64,000 nucleotides of DNA from Weissella kandleri (lineage in GTDB: Bacteria > Bacillota > Bacilli > Lactobacillales > Lactobacillaceae), in contig NZ_JQBP01000001.1 in assembly GCF_001438705.1 (NCBI RefSeq), positions 167,220-231,219 of the forward strand, written 5' to 3'. Made by a program: the position numbers and the translations under genes. A model generated the notes under the pieces. It searched no databases and was not told the origin of the DNA. It was given only the letters and a program-made list of their open reading frames with translations. Shown one piece after another: positions 28,040 to 37,092 of the stretch. Every line of letters begins with the position of its first letter. Positions within the stretch are counted from its first letter, which is position 1.

Positions 28040-28273
28040 ATGGCAGTAACAGTTTATACGAAAAATAATTGTGTGCAATGCAAGATGACTAAGAAGACTT
28101 TGGAACAATATGGAATTGATTTTGTAGAGAAAAATGTTGAAGAGGATGCACAGGCAATGGACACTTTGAAGAGTCAAGGTTACCAAGCAGTGCCAGTTGT
28201 GTTTGCGGATCAAGCTGAACCTATTAAAGGGTTCCGACCTGACTTATTAAAGCAATTGAAGGTTGCAATTTAA
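28040..28273 (+). CDS. nrdH: Glutaredoxin-like NrdH redoxin
   Basis: A small electron donor for the class Ib ribonucleotide reductase. The 77-residue protein has a thioredoxin fold with the redox motif CVQC (residues 11-14), the cis-proline segment QAVPVVFAD and the C-terminal GFRPDLLKQL, which marks NrdH rather than ordinary glutaredoxins. RBS AAAGAGGG precedes it. A 280-bp gap separates it from nrdE. Confidence 0.93.
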   Translation: MAVTVYTKNNCVQCKMTKKTLEQYGIDFVEKNVEEDAQAMDTLKSQGYQAVPVVFADQAEPIKGFRPDLLKQLKVAI

Positions 28274-28374
28274 TTGGATTTTGGATGTGTTAATGCTAAA
28301 AACGAATGTGTTAATTGATTCCATACAACTTTGATTAAGGAAGATGCAGGTTTGGACATGACGAATTCATTTAC

Positions 28375-28417
28375 AAAGGCAAGTAGGATTCGATGGAATG
28401 GTGCAGGGCCTTTTTTT
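28375..28417 (+). terminator. Possible terminator or attenuator between nrdH and nrdE
   Basis: AAAGGC (28375-28380) can pair with GCCTTT (28408-28413), followed by a T-run. The loop is long, about 27 nt. It may reduce read-through from nrdH to nrdE. The 280-bp gap also holds the direct repeat ATGTGTTAAT at 28285 and 28306. Confidence 0.4.
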
Positions 28418-28553
28418 ATTGGTTTGGATTGGCTAAACTGATGATTTTTGATTGAAATTAAGCAGATTTTGACCGGATGGGGGCCAATTTAGGTGGCAAT
28501 TAAAATCTAGGATTCACTGGATGGTACTAGACAAAAATAAAGGAGTTTGAGTG

Positions 28554-30725
28554 ATGGCATTAGATGAATTAAATCAAGATACGTTAACGTATTTTGACTT
28601 AAATAATGAATTAAATATTCCTAAAGATGGGATGATTCAAATTGGAAAAGATAAGGAAGCTTTAGCGGCCTTTTTACGCGAAAATGTACAACCGAATACT
28701 TTAGATTTTGATAATCTGCAGGCGCGGTTTGATTATTTAAAAGCTGAAGGCTATGTTGATGCACAGATGGTTGATCAATATCGCTTTGCTTTTATTGAGA
28801 AATTATATCAATTTTTGGAAGATGCTGATTTTCACTTTAAATCCTTTATGGCTGCCTATAAATTTTATGCGCAATATGCATTAAAGACGAATGATAAGCG
28901 TTTTTATGTTGAAAATTATATTGATCGAGTGGCAATGAATGCGCTGTTCTTTGCCCATGGCGATGAACAATTAGCATTGGATTTGGCTGATGAAATGGTA
29001 CATCAACGTTATCAACCGGCGACCCCATCATTTTTAAACGCTGGGCGGGCGCGGCGTGGTGAGTTGGTTTCGTGTTTTGTGTTGCAGGCGACTGATGATA
29101 TGAATTCGATTGGACGGACGATAAATTCGGCCTTACAACTGTCTAAAAAAGGCGGGGGCGTTGGAATTAATTTATCTAACTTACGTGAAGCAGGTGCGGC
29201 GATTAAAGGAGTAGCTAATGCGGCATCTGGTGTCGTACCAGTGATGAAGCTATTAGAAGATTCATTCACGTACTCGAATCAAATGGGGCAACGGCAAGGA
29301 GCCGGGGTTGTCTATTTATCAGTCTTTCACCCAGACATCATGCAATTCTTAGCGACTAAGAAAGAAAACGCTGATGAAAAAATTCGGGTTAAAACGTTAT
29401 CGTTAGGTTTGACCGTGCCAGACAAGTTCTATGAATTAGTCCAACAAGATGCCACGATGTATTTATTCTCACCTTATGATGTTGAGCGTGAATACGGACA
29501 GCCGTTCAATTACGTGGATATTACGGCTGAATATGATCGCATGATGGCTAATCCAGCGATTCATAAGACGATGCTGCGCGCGCGTGATTTAGAGAATGAA
29601 ATTTCAAAGCTTCAACAAGAGTCGGGTTATCCATATGTGATTAATATCGATACGGTTAATCGGGCTAACCCGGTAGCTGGAAAAGTGATTTCATCAAATC
29701 TTTGTTCTGAAATTTTGCAAGTCCAAACCCCAAGTAAGATTAATGATGAACAAACGTATGATCAAATGGGACACGATATTTCTTGTAATTTGGGCTCAAC
29801 TAATATTGTCAATATGATGGAAACCCCTAATTTTGAAAAATCAGTTGAGACCATGTTGCGCGCTTTGTCATACGTTTCAGATAGCTCCAATTTGAATGTG
29901 GTACCAACCGTTCAGGCCGGAAATCAAGCCTTGCATGCAGTTGGATTAGGTGCGATGGGATTAGCTGCCTTTTTTGCTAAGAATCAAATGCACTATGGAG
30001 ATACTGAAGCGCTGGACTTTACTAATATTTATTTCATGATGCTTAATTACTATACATTGAAGGCGTCTAATAAATTAGCGCGGGAACGCAAGACCACGTT
30101 TACGAACTTTGAAGATTCAGCTTATGCCGATGGTAGCTATTTCCAGCCATATCTTGATGAAAACATTCAACCGCAAACATCAAAGGTGCAGCAAATTTTT
30201 GCCAAGCATCATGTACCAGATGCGCATGATTGGGCTGAATTGAAGCAATCTATTCAAAAAGATGGACTTTATAATGCATATCGTTTGGCCATTGCGCCAA
30301 CGGGTTCAATTTCATACGTGAATGATTCAACCGCTTCATTGCATCCAATTATTAATAAGGTCGAAGAGCGACAAGAGAAGACAATTGGTAAAATTTATTA
30401 CCCAGCGCCTTACTTGCAAAATGATACTCTCGCATATTATGATTCAGCTTATGATATGGATATGCGTAAGGTCATCGATGTGTATGCGACCGCCCAAAAG
30501 CATATTGACCAGGGGATGGCGTTGACGCTCTTTATGCGTTCAACCTTGCCAGAAGGTCTTTATGAATGGAAGCAAGGGCGCACCAATAAGATGACGACAC
30601 GTGATTTAAATATCTTACGGATGTATGCTTATCATAAAAATATCAAGTCGGTCTATTATGTGCGGACCTATACGGATGATGATGGGGAATTGAGCGTTAA
30701 TGAATGTGAAGCATGCTCAATTTAA
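28554..30725 (+). CDS. nrdE: Class Ib ribonucleotide reductase, alpha subunit
   Basis: The catalytic subunit reducing ribonucleoside diphosphates. It has 723 residues, as usual for NrdE, and lacks the N-terminal ATP cone of NrdA. PATPSFLNAGRARRGELVSCFVLQATDDMNSIG contains the first active-site cysteine region, SSNLCSEI carries the radical-site cysteine, and the end NECEACSI gives the C-terminal redox pair. ATG 28554 is 8 bp from AAGGAG, and the adjacent GTG 28551 is an alternative. nrdF follows after 18 bp. Confidence 0.97.
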   Translation: MALDELNQDTLTYFDLNNELNIPKDGMIQIGKDKEALAAFLRENVQPNTLDFDNLQARFDYLKAEGYVDAQMVDQYRFAFIEKLYQFLEDADFHFKSFMAAYKFYAQYALKTNDKRFYVENYIDRVAMNALFFAHGDEQLALDLADEMVHQRYQPATPSFLNAGRARRGELVSCFVLQATDDMNSIGRTINSALQLSKKGGGVGINLSNLREAGAAIKGVANAASGVVPVMKLLEDSFTYSNQMGQRQGAGVVYLSVFHPDIMQFLATKKENADEKIRVKTLSLGLTVPDKFYELVQQDATMYLFSPYDVEREYGQPFNYVDITAEYDRMMANPAIHKTMLRARDLENEISKLQQESGYPYVINIDTVNRANPVAGKVISSNLCSEILQVQTPSKINDEQTYDQMGHDISCNLGSTNIVNMMETPNFEKSVETMLRALSYVSDSSNLNVVPTVQAGNQALHAVGLGAMGLAAFFAKNQMHYGDTEALDFTNIYFMMLNYYTLKASNKLARERKTTFTNFEDSAYADGSYFQPYLDENIQPQTSKVQQIFAKHHVPDAHDWAELKQSIQKDGLYNAYRLAIAPTGSISYVNDSTASLHPIINKVEERQEKTIGKIYYPAPYLQNDTLAYYDSAYDMDMRKVIDVYATAQKHIDQGMALTLFMRSTLPEGLYEWKQGRTNKMTTRDLNILRMYAYHKNIKSVYYVRTYTDDDGELSVNECEACSI

Positions 30726-30743
30726 GCAGATGGGAGATAATAA

Positions 30744-31715
30744 ATGAGTGACGCATACCAAGCAATTAATTGGAATTTAATTGAAGATCAGGTTGATAAA
30801 GCGACATGGGAGAAGTTAACGGAGCAGTTCTGGCTCGATACTCGGATTCCTTTGTCAAATGATTTAGATGATTGGCGAAAAATGATGGCTGAGGAACATC
30901 AATTAGTTGGGCATGTTTTTGGTGGCTTAACCCTGCTAGATACGTTGCAGTCGCAAAATGGAATGAGTTCTTTGAAAACAAACGTCCGGACACAGCATGA
31001 AACCGCTGTTTTAAATAATATTGAATTTATGGAATCAGTGCATGCAAAGTCTTATTCATCGATTTTTGAAACGTTGAATACCGCCCAAGAGATTGATGAG
31101 ATATTTGCATGGACGCAAGCGGATGAACACCTACAATTTAAAGCACAAAAGATTAATGATGTTTATCACAACGGGTCGCCTTTGCAGAAAAAAGTTGCTT
31201 CTGTGTTCCTAGAAACGTTTTTGTTTTATTCAGGATTTTACACACCACTGTATTACCTTGGTCATAATAAGCTAAATAATGTGGCGGAAATCATTAAATT
31301 GATTTTGCGCGATGAATCAGTGCACGGAACTTATATTGGTTATAAATTCCAACTTGGCTTTAATGAATTAGAGGAAAATCAACAATCTGAATTAAAGGAC
31401 TGGTTGTACAGCTTCCTATTAGAGTTGTATGAAAATGAAGAGCACTTCACGCATACCTTATATGATCCAGTGGGATGGACAGAGTCAGTCTTAACTTTCA
31501 TTCGATATAATGCGAATAAAGCCTTAATGAATTTGGGACAAGATCCATTGTTCCCTGATGGGGCCGATGATGTGAATCCAGTTGTGATGAATGGAATTTC
31601 AACGACGACTTCAAATCACGACTTTTTCTCACAAGTGGGAAATGGGTATCGCTTGGGGCAAGTTGAAGCCATGGAGAATCAAGATTATTTGTATGGTTTG
31701 AATGATACAAAATAA
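30744..31715 (+). CDS. nrdF: Class Ib ribonucleotide reductase, beta subunit
   Basis: The radical-storing subunit. Its 323 residues are all-helical and show the metal-ligand pattern of the R2 family: LTLLDTLQS with the first Asp, NIEFMESVHAKSYS with Glu and His, ETFLFYSGF and the second half ILRDESVHGTYIGYKF with Glu and His. The presence of NrdI nearby indicates a dimanganese-tyrosyl cofactor. It forms an operon with nrdE. Confidence 0.97.
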   Translation: MSDAYQAINWNLIEDQVDKATWEKLTEQFWLDTRIPLSNDLDDWRKMMAEEHQLVGHVFGGLTLLDTLQSQNGMSSLKTNVRTQHETAVLNNIEFMESVHAKSYSSIFETLNTAQEIDEIFAWTQADEHLQFKAQKINDVYHNGSPLQKKVASVFLETFLFYSGFYTPLYYLGHNKLNNVAEIIKLILRDESVHGTYIGYKFQLGFNELEENQQSELKDWLYSFLLELYENEEHFTHTLYDPVGWTESVLTFIRYNANKALMNLGQDPLFPDGADDVNPVVMNGISTTTSNHDFFSQVGNGYRLGQVEAMENQDYLYGLNDTK

Positions 31716-31730
31716 TAATTTGCAGCTAAT

Positions 31731-31777
31731 AAAAAGCACTTTGTCAGCGGGAAGTTCCCGGGGCACGGTGCTTTTTA
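31731..31777. terminator. Bidirectional terminator between nrdF and pepQ
   Basis: AAAAAGCAC pairs with GTGCTTTTT. A second internal stem CGGGAA/TTCCCG sits in the loop. Confidence 0.88.
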
Positions 31778-31785
31778 AATAATTA

Positions 31786-32886
31786 TTAGTCTATAATGCG
31801 AAGATCTTTTGAAAGATGCGTGAATGAATCAGCACCGTTTTCAGTTAAGACCACAGAATCTTCAATTCGAACGCCCATATCGCCTGGAATATAAATTCCT
31901 GGTTCAATCGAGAAGACCATTCCTGGTTCTAAGACCAAATCACTGCCACCCATAATTTGTGGATATTCATGAACGGAAGAGCCAAGACCATGACCAAGAC
32001 GGTGTACGAAGTACTCACCATAACCAGCTTTGGTGATAATATCGCGCGCAATTTGATCTAATTCACCAGCGGTCATACCGGGCTTAACTTGATCTTGCGC
32101 AGCTAATTGTGCCTCTAAGGTTACTTGGTAGACTTCGCGTTGATGATCAGTTACCCCTTGGAAGGCAACGGTTCGCGTAGCATCGGAAACATAACCGTCG
32201 TAAATAGTTCCGAGGTCAAAGAGGGCCATTTCATTAGGCTTTAGAATATTATTGCCAGTGGCACCATGTGGATTAGCTGCGTGGGCACCGAATTGAACTA
32301 AAGTGTCAAACGACATGCCAGGGATGCCACGCTTTTTAGTGTCATATTCTAAAGCAGCTGCCACAGCTAACTCAGTGGTTCCGGCACTTAATGCGGCGAA
32401 GCCAGCTTCAAAAGCGATATCGGCATCACGCCCAGCTTGATGCATTTTTTCAATTTCATCGGCACTCTTGTGAAGCCGCATGTTTTGAATTAATTCGGTA
32501 ATGTTAGCATCAAAGTGAGCTTGCGGTAAGACATGTTGGAGCGCTTTGGCACGTGTTAAGGTCAGTTGAGTTTCTTCAATTGCAAGGTGCAAAAGGGGAG
32601 CTTTAGGTGCTGAAAGTGCTGTAGCCAATAAAGCCCAACCATCTTCTTGATCTTGGTAACCGGTGACGCGACCTGACCAGCCGGTTTGCCGCACCGCTTC
32701 GACTTCTAGAGCTGGCGCAAAGATCAAAGGCTCATCCTGGGCGTAAATTGCTAAAACTAAGATTCGTTCAATCGGATCTGATTCAAAACCGGTTAAATAT
32801 GCAATAGTGTGATAATCAGTTAAGAGAGCCATATCGAGTTCATTTTGATTCAGCCAAGTTTGAATGGCTTGGATTTTTTGATTCAT
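31786..32886 (-). CDS. pepQ: Xaa-Pro dipeptidase (M24B)
   Basis: A cytoplasmic metallopeptidase releasing the residue before proline from dipeptides. The 366-residue protein has a creatinase-like N-domain and a pita-bread C-domain with all five metal ligands: FDLGTIYDGYVSDATRTV (two Asp), HRLGHGLGSSVHEYP (His), SIEPGIYI (Glu) and VRIEDSVV (Glu). It is divergent from ccpA, the classic pepQ-ccpA pair of lactobacilli. On its strand TTGGCT-18-TACAAT and GGAGT precede the ATG. Confidence 0.95.
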   Translation of the reverse strand: MNQKIQAIQTWLNQNELDMALLTDYHTIAYLTGFESDPIERILVLAIYAQDEPLIFAPALEVEAVRQTGWSGRVTGYQDQEDGWALLATALSAPKAPLLHLAIEETQLTLTRAKALQHVLPQAHFDANITELIQNMRLHKSADEIEKMHQAGRDADIAFEAGFAALSAGTTELAVAAALEYDTKKRGIPGMSFDTLVQFGAHAANPHGATGNNILKPNEMALFDLGTIYDGYVSDATRTVAFQGVTDHQREVYQVTLEAQLAAQDQVKPGMTAGELDQIARDIITKAGYGEYFVHRLGHGLGSSVHEYPQIMGGSDLVLEPGMVFSIEPGIYIPGDMGVRIEDSVVLTENGADSFTHLSKDLRIID

Positions 32887-32958
32887 CGTAGTACTCCAAT
32901 CTAAAGTAATTGTTATTAATTGTACAACTAAAAATTGATAATAGCCAATGATAAAAAG

Positions 32959-32988
32959 GAATCAATGTGATATTATTCGCATTGATTC
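32959..32988. repeat. Inverted repeat in the pepQ-ccpA intergenic region
   Basis: GAATCAATG and CATTGATTC form a perfect 9-bp inverted repeat with a 12-nt centre. It lies upstream of both the pepQ and ccpA promoters and resembles a binding site for a dimeric regulator. Confidence 0.6.
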
Positions 32989-32993
32989 GCAAA

Positions 32994-33031
32994 TGAAAAC
33001 GGTTGTATAAGTTTTCATAACTTGCTATAAT
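32994..33031 (+). promoter_or_regulatory. ccpA promoter with overlapping cre-like site
   Basis: TTGTAT (33003-33008), 17-bp spacer, TATAAT (33026-33031). TGAAAACGGTTGTA at 32994-33007 matches the cre consensus at all but two positions and overlaps the -35. TGAAAAC also recurs inverted as GTTTTCA at 33011-33017. This supports CcpA autocontrol. Confidence 0.72.
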
Positions 33032-33070
33032 TGTTAAACATTAATAAGTGAAAAATGGAGATACGGGACT

Positions 33071-34066
33071 ATGGAAAAACAAACCGTGACGATTTATGAT
33101 GTTGCACGTGAAGCTGGTGTTTCAATGGCTACTGTTTCACGTGTTGTGAATGGAAATACGAATGTTCGCGCCGAGACCAAAGAGAAGGTTGAGGCTGTGA
33201 TTGAACGCCTAGATTACCGTCCAAATGCGGTCGCTCGTGGCTTGGCATCACGCAAAAGTACAACGATTGGAATCATTGTACCTGATGTAACGAATGTATA
33301 TTTCTCAGAATTAGCACGTGGAATTGACGATGTTGCGCAAATGTATAATTATCAAATTATTTTGACTAATTCCGATGAGAAGAACAATTCAAATGTGTTT
33401 GAATCATTATTGGGCAAACAAGTAGAAGGTATTTTGTATATGGGTAACATTATTGATGATAATCTTCGTGACAAAATCAAAAAGAATAATGTGCCAGTCG
33501 TCTTGTCAGGATCTGTCGATGTTGAAAAACAACTTCCATCAGTGAATATTGATTATGTCTCAGCGATGTATGAAGTTACTAAACATTTGATTGAACATGG
33601 GCATCAAAAGATTGCCTTTGTTTCAGGCCCATTAGATGAAACCATTAATACTGAGTTTAAATTTAAAGGTTACCAAAAGGCTTTGGTCGAGGCTGGTTTG
33701 GATTATACAGATGACCTATTGGTGTCGGGTGATTATAATTATCAAAGCGGCTACCAACTAGGGGCGATGGTGCATGATTCAGGTGCCACTGCAGCCGTGG
33801 TTGTCGATGATGAAATGGCAGCGGGAGTCTTGAACTATATGACTGATCAAGATGTTGTAACGCCAGATGATTTTGAAATTGTGACACTTAATAATTCGCA
33901 TATTACTTTATTAACACGGCCACAATTAAGCTCAGTAACGCAACCTATTTATGATATTGGGGCCGTCTCAATGCGGATGTTGACCAAATTGATGAATGGT
34001 GAAGAGCTGGATACACATGATATGATTTTGCCACATGGGTATGCTGGTCGGGGAACTACGAAGTAA
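33071..34066 (+). CDS. ccpA: Catabolite control protein A
   Basis: A LacI/GalR-family global regulator that binds cre sites with HPr-Ser-P. The 331-residue protein begins with the HTH and hinge TIYDVAREAGVSMATVSRVVNGNTNVRAETKEKV and YRPNAVARGLASRKSTTIGII. The effector domain follows, with the CcpA-type NVYFSELARGIDDVA. The position beside pepQ supports CcpA over a local sugar repressor. Perfect cre sites stand in front of both arabinose operons 2-5 kb downstream. Confidence 0.95.
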   Translation: MEKQTVTIYDVAREAGVSMATVSRVVNGNTNVRAETKEKVEAVIERLDYRPNAVARGLASRKSTTIGIIVPDVTNVYFSELARGIDDVAQMYNYQIILTNSDEKNNSNVFESLLGKQVEGILYMGNIIDDNLRDKIKKNNVPVVLSGSVDVEKQLPSVNIDYVSAMYEVTKHLIEHGHQKIAFVSGPLDETINTEFKFKGYQKALVEAGLDYTDDLLVSGDYNYQSGYQLGAMVHDSGATAAVVVDDEMAAGVLNYMTDQDVVTPDDFEIVTLNNSHITLLTRPQLSSVTQPIYDIGAVSMRMLTKLMNGEELDTHDMILPHGYAGRGTTK

Positions 34067-34082
34067 ATTTAACCATCAGCTC

Positions 34083-34118
34083 AAACGCCAGTCCTTTGGT
34101 TGGACGGGCGTTTTTTTG
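34083..34118 (+). terminator. Terminator after ccpA
   Basis: AAACGCCAGTCC pairs with GGACGGGCGTTT (one bulge), followed by a T-run. Confidence 0.88.
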
Positions 34119-34250
34119 GTTGGCGGATTAGATTTTAAAGCAGGTTAGTTAAAATATGGATGAGTTATTCGGACCAATAAATTTTTAGTAGGTATGAAAG
34201 TAATAATTTTGGAATAAATGTTAAAATATCCGCGTAGTTGTACGGGTTGA

Positions 34251-34259
34251 TGGTATAAT
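34251..34259 (+). promoter_or_regulatory. Extended -10 promoter of araR
   Basis: TGGTATAAT is an extended -10 with a perfect hexamer. No good -35 is seen. TTGTAC at 34238-34243 resembles half of an AraR box and could give autocontrol. Confidence 0.5.
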
Positions 34260-34295
34260 TATTGAGTTAATATATGGATGAGAAAGAGGAAAAAT

Positions 34296-35381
34296 ATGGC
34301 GGCCAAGTACGAGTTAATCAAAAATAAAATTAAAGAGGAAATCGAAGCTGGGGACTATCGTATTGGAGCGAAGTTGCCAACTGAATCTGAATTAATGGCT
34401 CGTTTTTCGGTTTCCAGATTTACGGTTCGACGAGCAATTACGGATTTAGAAAACGAAAATTATGTATATAAAGTGCAAGGTGGGGGGATGTTCGTTGATA
34501 ATTGGCGGGCGCCGGTAGCCACTAGTGGGTCCACGAAGTTAATCGGAATGGTGACGACCCATATTGCGCATTACATTTTCCCAAATATTATTAGCGGCGT
34601 GGACCGGGCGGTTTCAAAACAAGGCTATACCATGTTAGTTGCGAACACGCATAATGATCCGGTGCGTGAGCGTAAAGCCTTGTTATCAATGTTAGACAAT
34701 AATGTCGCTGGGTTGATTATTGAGCCGACACAAAGTGCTTTTAATAAAGAAAATTTGGATGTCTACCAGCACATTGATGAGTTAAATATTCCAATTGTGT
34801 TTATCAATGCGATTTATGAAGGTTTGGATTATCCAGTGGTAAAGCAGTCTGACGAAATTGCGGAAAAACATTTAGTAGAATATTTATTTAATAAAGGGCA
34901 TAACAAAATTTTAGGGGTTTTTCAAGTCGATGATTTGCAAGGAGTCCGCCGGATGAATGGCTTTATTGGCGCTTATCAGGCTAAGCCAGAATTGGCATTA
35001 AATTCATCAACCATTATGTATCGTTCATCGGATCCGATTAATATGGTTCTAGGTAAGATAGAGCAATATCTGAAGGTGAATCAAGAAATTACCGCGATTG
35101 TTGCTTATAATGATCAACTGGCCATTGAGATTTATGATTTGATCCATGAAATGGGACTGAAGATGCCCGATGATATTTCGATTGTTGGCTTCGATGATTA
35201 TTTGTTAGATGAGTACGTCAAACCTAAGTTGACCACCATGACGCATGAAAAAGAACGGATGGGTGGGGACGCCGCCAATCTGCTAATTCAGGCTTTGAAT
35301 GGCGAAAAGGTCGCATCCGTAGATTACGAACCAACTTTTATTGAGCGGGAGAGCGTACGAGATATTAAAGAGGGCCATTAA
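34296..35381 (+). CDS. araR: Arabinose operon repressor AraR (GntR HTH + LacI-type sensor)
   Basis: A chimeric repressor. It has an N-terminal GntR winged helix (KYELIKNKIKEEIEAGDYRIGAKLPTESELMARFSVSRFTVRRAITDLENE) and a LacI/GalR-type effector domain from about residue 85 (KLIGMVTTHIAHYIFPNIISGVDRAVSKQGY), which binds L-arabinose. The 361 residues match Bacillus AraR. ATG 34296 is 7 bp from AAAGAGG. ATG 34278 has no RBS. Boxes with core TACGTA stand before the GH43 and araB operons downstream, which supports the assignment. Confidence 0.9.
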   Translation: MAAKYELIKNKIKEEIEAGDYRIGAKLPTESELMARFSVSRFTVRRAITDLENENYVYKVQGGGMFVDNWRAPVATSGSTKLIGMVTTHIAHYIFPNIISGVDRAVSKQGYTMLVANTHNDPVRERKALLSMLDNNVAGLIIEPTQSAFNKENLDVYQHIDELNIPIVFINAIYEGLDYPVVKQSDEIAEKHLVEYLFNKGHNKILGVFQVDDLQGVRRMNGFIGAYQAKPELALNSSTIMYRSSDPINMVLGKIEQYLKVNQEITAIVAYNDQLAIEIYDLIHEMGLKMPDDISIVGFDDYLLDEYVKPKLTTMTHEKERMGGDAANLLIQALNGEKVASVDYEPTFIERESVRDIKEGH

Positions 35382-35398
35382 TTTAATAGCGAAATCAA

Positions 35399-35427
35399 AA
35401 CTTAGTCCATGGGACTAAGTTTTTTTA
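35399..35427 (+). terminator. Terminator after araR
   Basis: AACTTAGTCC/GGACTAAGTT around a 3-nt loop, then a T-run. Confidence 0.88.
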
Positions 35428-35535
35428 TTATGAGTGAGTGGTGTGTAATTGAATAACTTTTTTGTGTGTTAAGCAATATAAGCGTTATCTTTTGAATGAT
35501 AGAATATGTTTGTAAATAAATTTGGAGGAATACCA

Positions 35536-35846
35536 ATGCTTGAAACTCAAAGAATGAAGTTAGAAGTCGCGCCGGCGGGCTATGTAAAATCATTCGGCTG
35601 GTTTCTTAACGGCGATTGGAAGTGCCTTTTGTATTAAGATAGGTTCGAGATTAGGCGGATTTTTTACCACCGCTAATCATAAAAAAACGGCTACGGTGCT
35701 AATCCTGTTCAGACAAAGTCAGCATTAGATGGGATTAAAAGTTTGTTCCAGCAAGATGCTTTATCATTGTTACAGGTATCATGTTAGCATATCGTAAGTT
35801 TGAAAAAATGGGAGATGTCGTAAAAGCAGATTTAGAAGAACGTTAA
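35536..35846 (+). pseudogene. Remnant of a GPH-family sugar:cation symporter
   Basis: TTTGGAGGA and ATG 35536 open a 33-codon frame that stops at once. Shifting frame gives pieces that match, in order, the C-terminal end of glycoside-pentoside-hexuronide symporters: TAIGSAFCIKIGSRLGGFFT (about 35611-35670), QTKSALDGIKSLF (about 35713-35751) and IVTGIMLAYRKFEKMGDVVK with ADLEER and stop (35769-35846). At least two frameshifts and a large deletion of the N-terminal ten or so membrane segments are needed. The gene lies between araR and the arabinosidase operon, so it probably imported arabinosides or arabinose before it decayed. Confidence 0.72.
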
Positions 35847-35997
35847 AGGAATTCAGCTCCGGGATTAAAGTTTTAAGGCTAGTTTTTTTTTATTAGCAAT
35901 ATTATTTTATATAGGCTGAAAAAGGGATTGTGAAATCGATTGCAGCTACAGAAGATAATTTGTTATTAATTTATATGCTTTTTAAAAACATTTTAGC

Positions 35998-36047
35998 TTG
36001 ATTTATACGTAAAAATACTTTATTATACTTAATTGTAAACGGTTACA
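35998..36047 (+). promoter_or_regulatory. GH43 operon promoter with AraR box and cre
   Basis: TTGATT (35998-36003), 17 bp, TATTAT (36021-36026). The AraR-type box ATTTATACGTAAAAAT (36001-36016) covers the -35 and spacer. TGTAAACGGTTACA (36034-36047) is a perfect cre at the transcription start. Between the pseudogene and this promoter (35847-35997) I see only an AT-rich leader. Confidence 0.85.
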
Positions 36048-36102
36048 TTAATTATGTTAGTGAATTTTAGTAAGCAAATAGCAAAACTAAGGAGTGTTTT
36101 TC

Positions 36103-37077
36103 ATGGAAAATTATAATCCATTAATTATTCAACGAGCGGACCCTTATATTTATAAGCATACAGATGGCTATTATTATTTTAGTGCTTCGGTCCCTGCATA
36201 TAACTTAATTGAGTTACGTCGTTCAAAGACGATTTCCGGATTAGCGCATGCGATGCCGCGTACGATTTGGCGTAAACATGCAACAGGGACTGGGGAAGAG
36301 AGTGAATTAATTTGGGCCCCAGAAATTCATTTTGTTAATGGAAAATGGTATGTCTACTATGCAGCTGCGCATACGACAGAGTTTGATGCAAACGGAATGT
36401 TTCAACACCGGATGTACGTGATTGAATGTGATGCCACTGATCCAATGGAGACAGAGGATAACTGGGTTGAAAAGGGACGAGTGCAAACGCCACTTGATAC
36501 ATTTGCCTTGGATGCAACAGTTTTCGAACATCAAGAGCACTTGTACTATGTTTGGGCGCAAAAAGATCCAGAAATCTTCGGGAATACTAATATTTATATT
36601 GCTGAAATGGAGAATCCATGGACGCTTAAAACCACACCATTTATGCTAACCAAGCCTGAATATGAGTGGGAAACTCAAATCTTTGCGGTTAATGAAGGCC
36701 CTGCTATTTTGCACCGGAATGGTAAATTTTTCTTAACTTTCTCTGGTAGTGCTACGGATGAAAATTATTGTATGGGGATGTTGTATGCTGATGAAGATAG
36801 CGACTTACTCGATCCGGCAAGCTGGACTAAAGTTGATCATCCCGTCTTTACTTCAGATGTCGAGCATGACCTTCTAGGACCTGGACATAATTCATTTACT
36901 GTGTCTGAGGATGGCCAAAAAGATTTGTTAGTTTATCACATTCGCAACTATGCCGATATTAAGGGTGATCCTTTGTATGATCCGAACCGGCATACGATGA
37001 TTCAAGAATTTAGCTACGATACAGACGGCTTCCCGGTCTTTGGAAGCCCAGTTCAATTTACAGATTTATCAAATTAA
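36103..37077 (+). CDS. GH43 alpha-L-arabinofuranosidase / exo-arabinanase, cytoplasmic
   Basis: A five-bladed beta-propeller glycosidase of 324 residues. The GH43 catalytic set is visible: general base Asp in QRADPYIY (residue 13), the pKa-tuning Asp in FALDATVF (near 137) and the acid Glu in VNEGPAILH (near 197). WAPEIHFVNGKWYVYYAA is a family hallmark. There is no signal peptide, so it acts on imported oligosaccharides, most likely alpha-1,5-arabino-oligosaccharides, releasing arabinose. ATG 36103 lies 8 bp after AAGGAG. It is in an operon with the LacY-like transporter, under AraR and CcpA sites. A beta-xylosidase activity cannot be excluded from sequence alone. Confidence 0.88.
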   Translation: MENYNPLIIQRADPYIYKHTDGYYYFSASVPAYNLIELRRSKTISGLAHAMPRTIWRKHATGTGEESELIWAPEIHFVNGKWYVYYAAAHTTEFDANGMFQHRMYVIECDATDPMETEDNWVEKGRVQTPLDTFALDATVFEHQEHLYYVWAQKDPEIFGNTNIYIAEMENPWTLKTTPFMLTKPEYEWETQIFAVNEGPAILHRNGKFFLTFSGSATDENYCMGMLYADEDSDLLDPASWTKVDHPVFTSDVEHDLLGPGHNSFTVSEDGQKDLLVYHIRNYADIKGDPLYDPNRHTMIQEFSYDTDGFPVFGSPVQFTDLSN

Positions 37078-37092
37078 GAGGTAGATAATATT

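Noticed and set aside
36103-37077. Secreted endo-arabinanase
   Set aside because: There is no signal peptide, and the gene is paired with an importer under arabinose control, so an intracellular exo-acting enzyme fits better.
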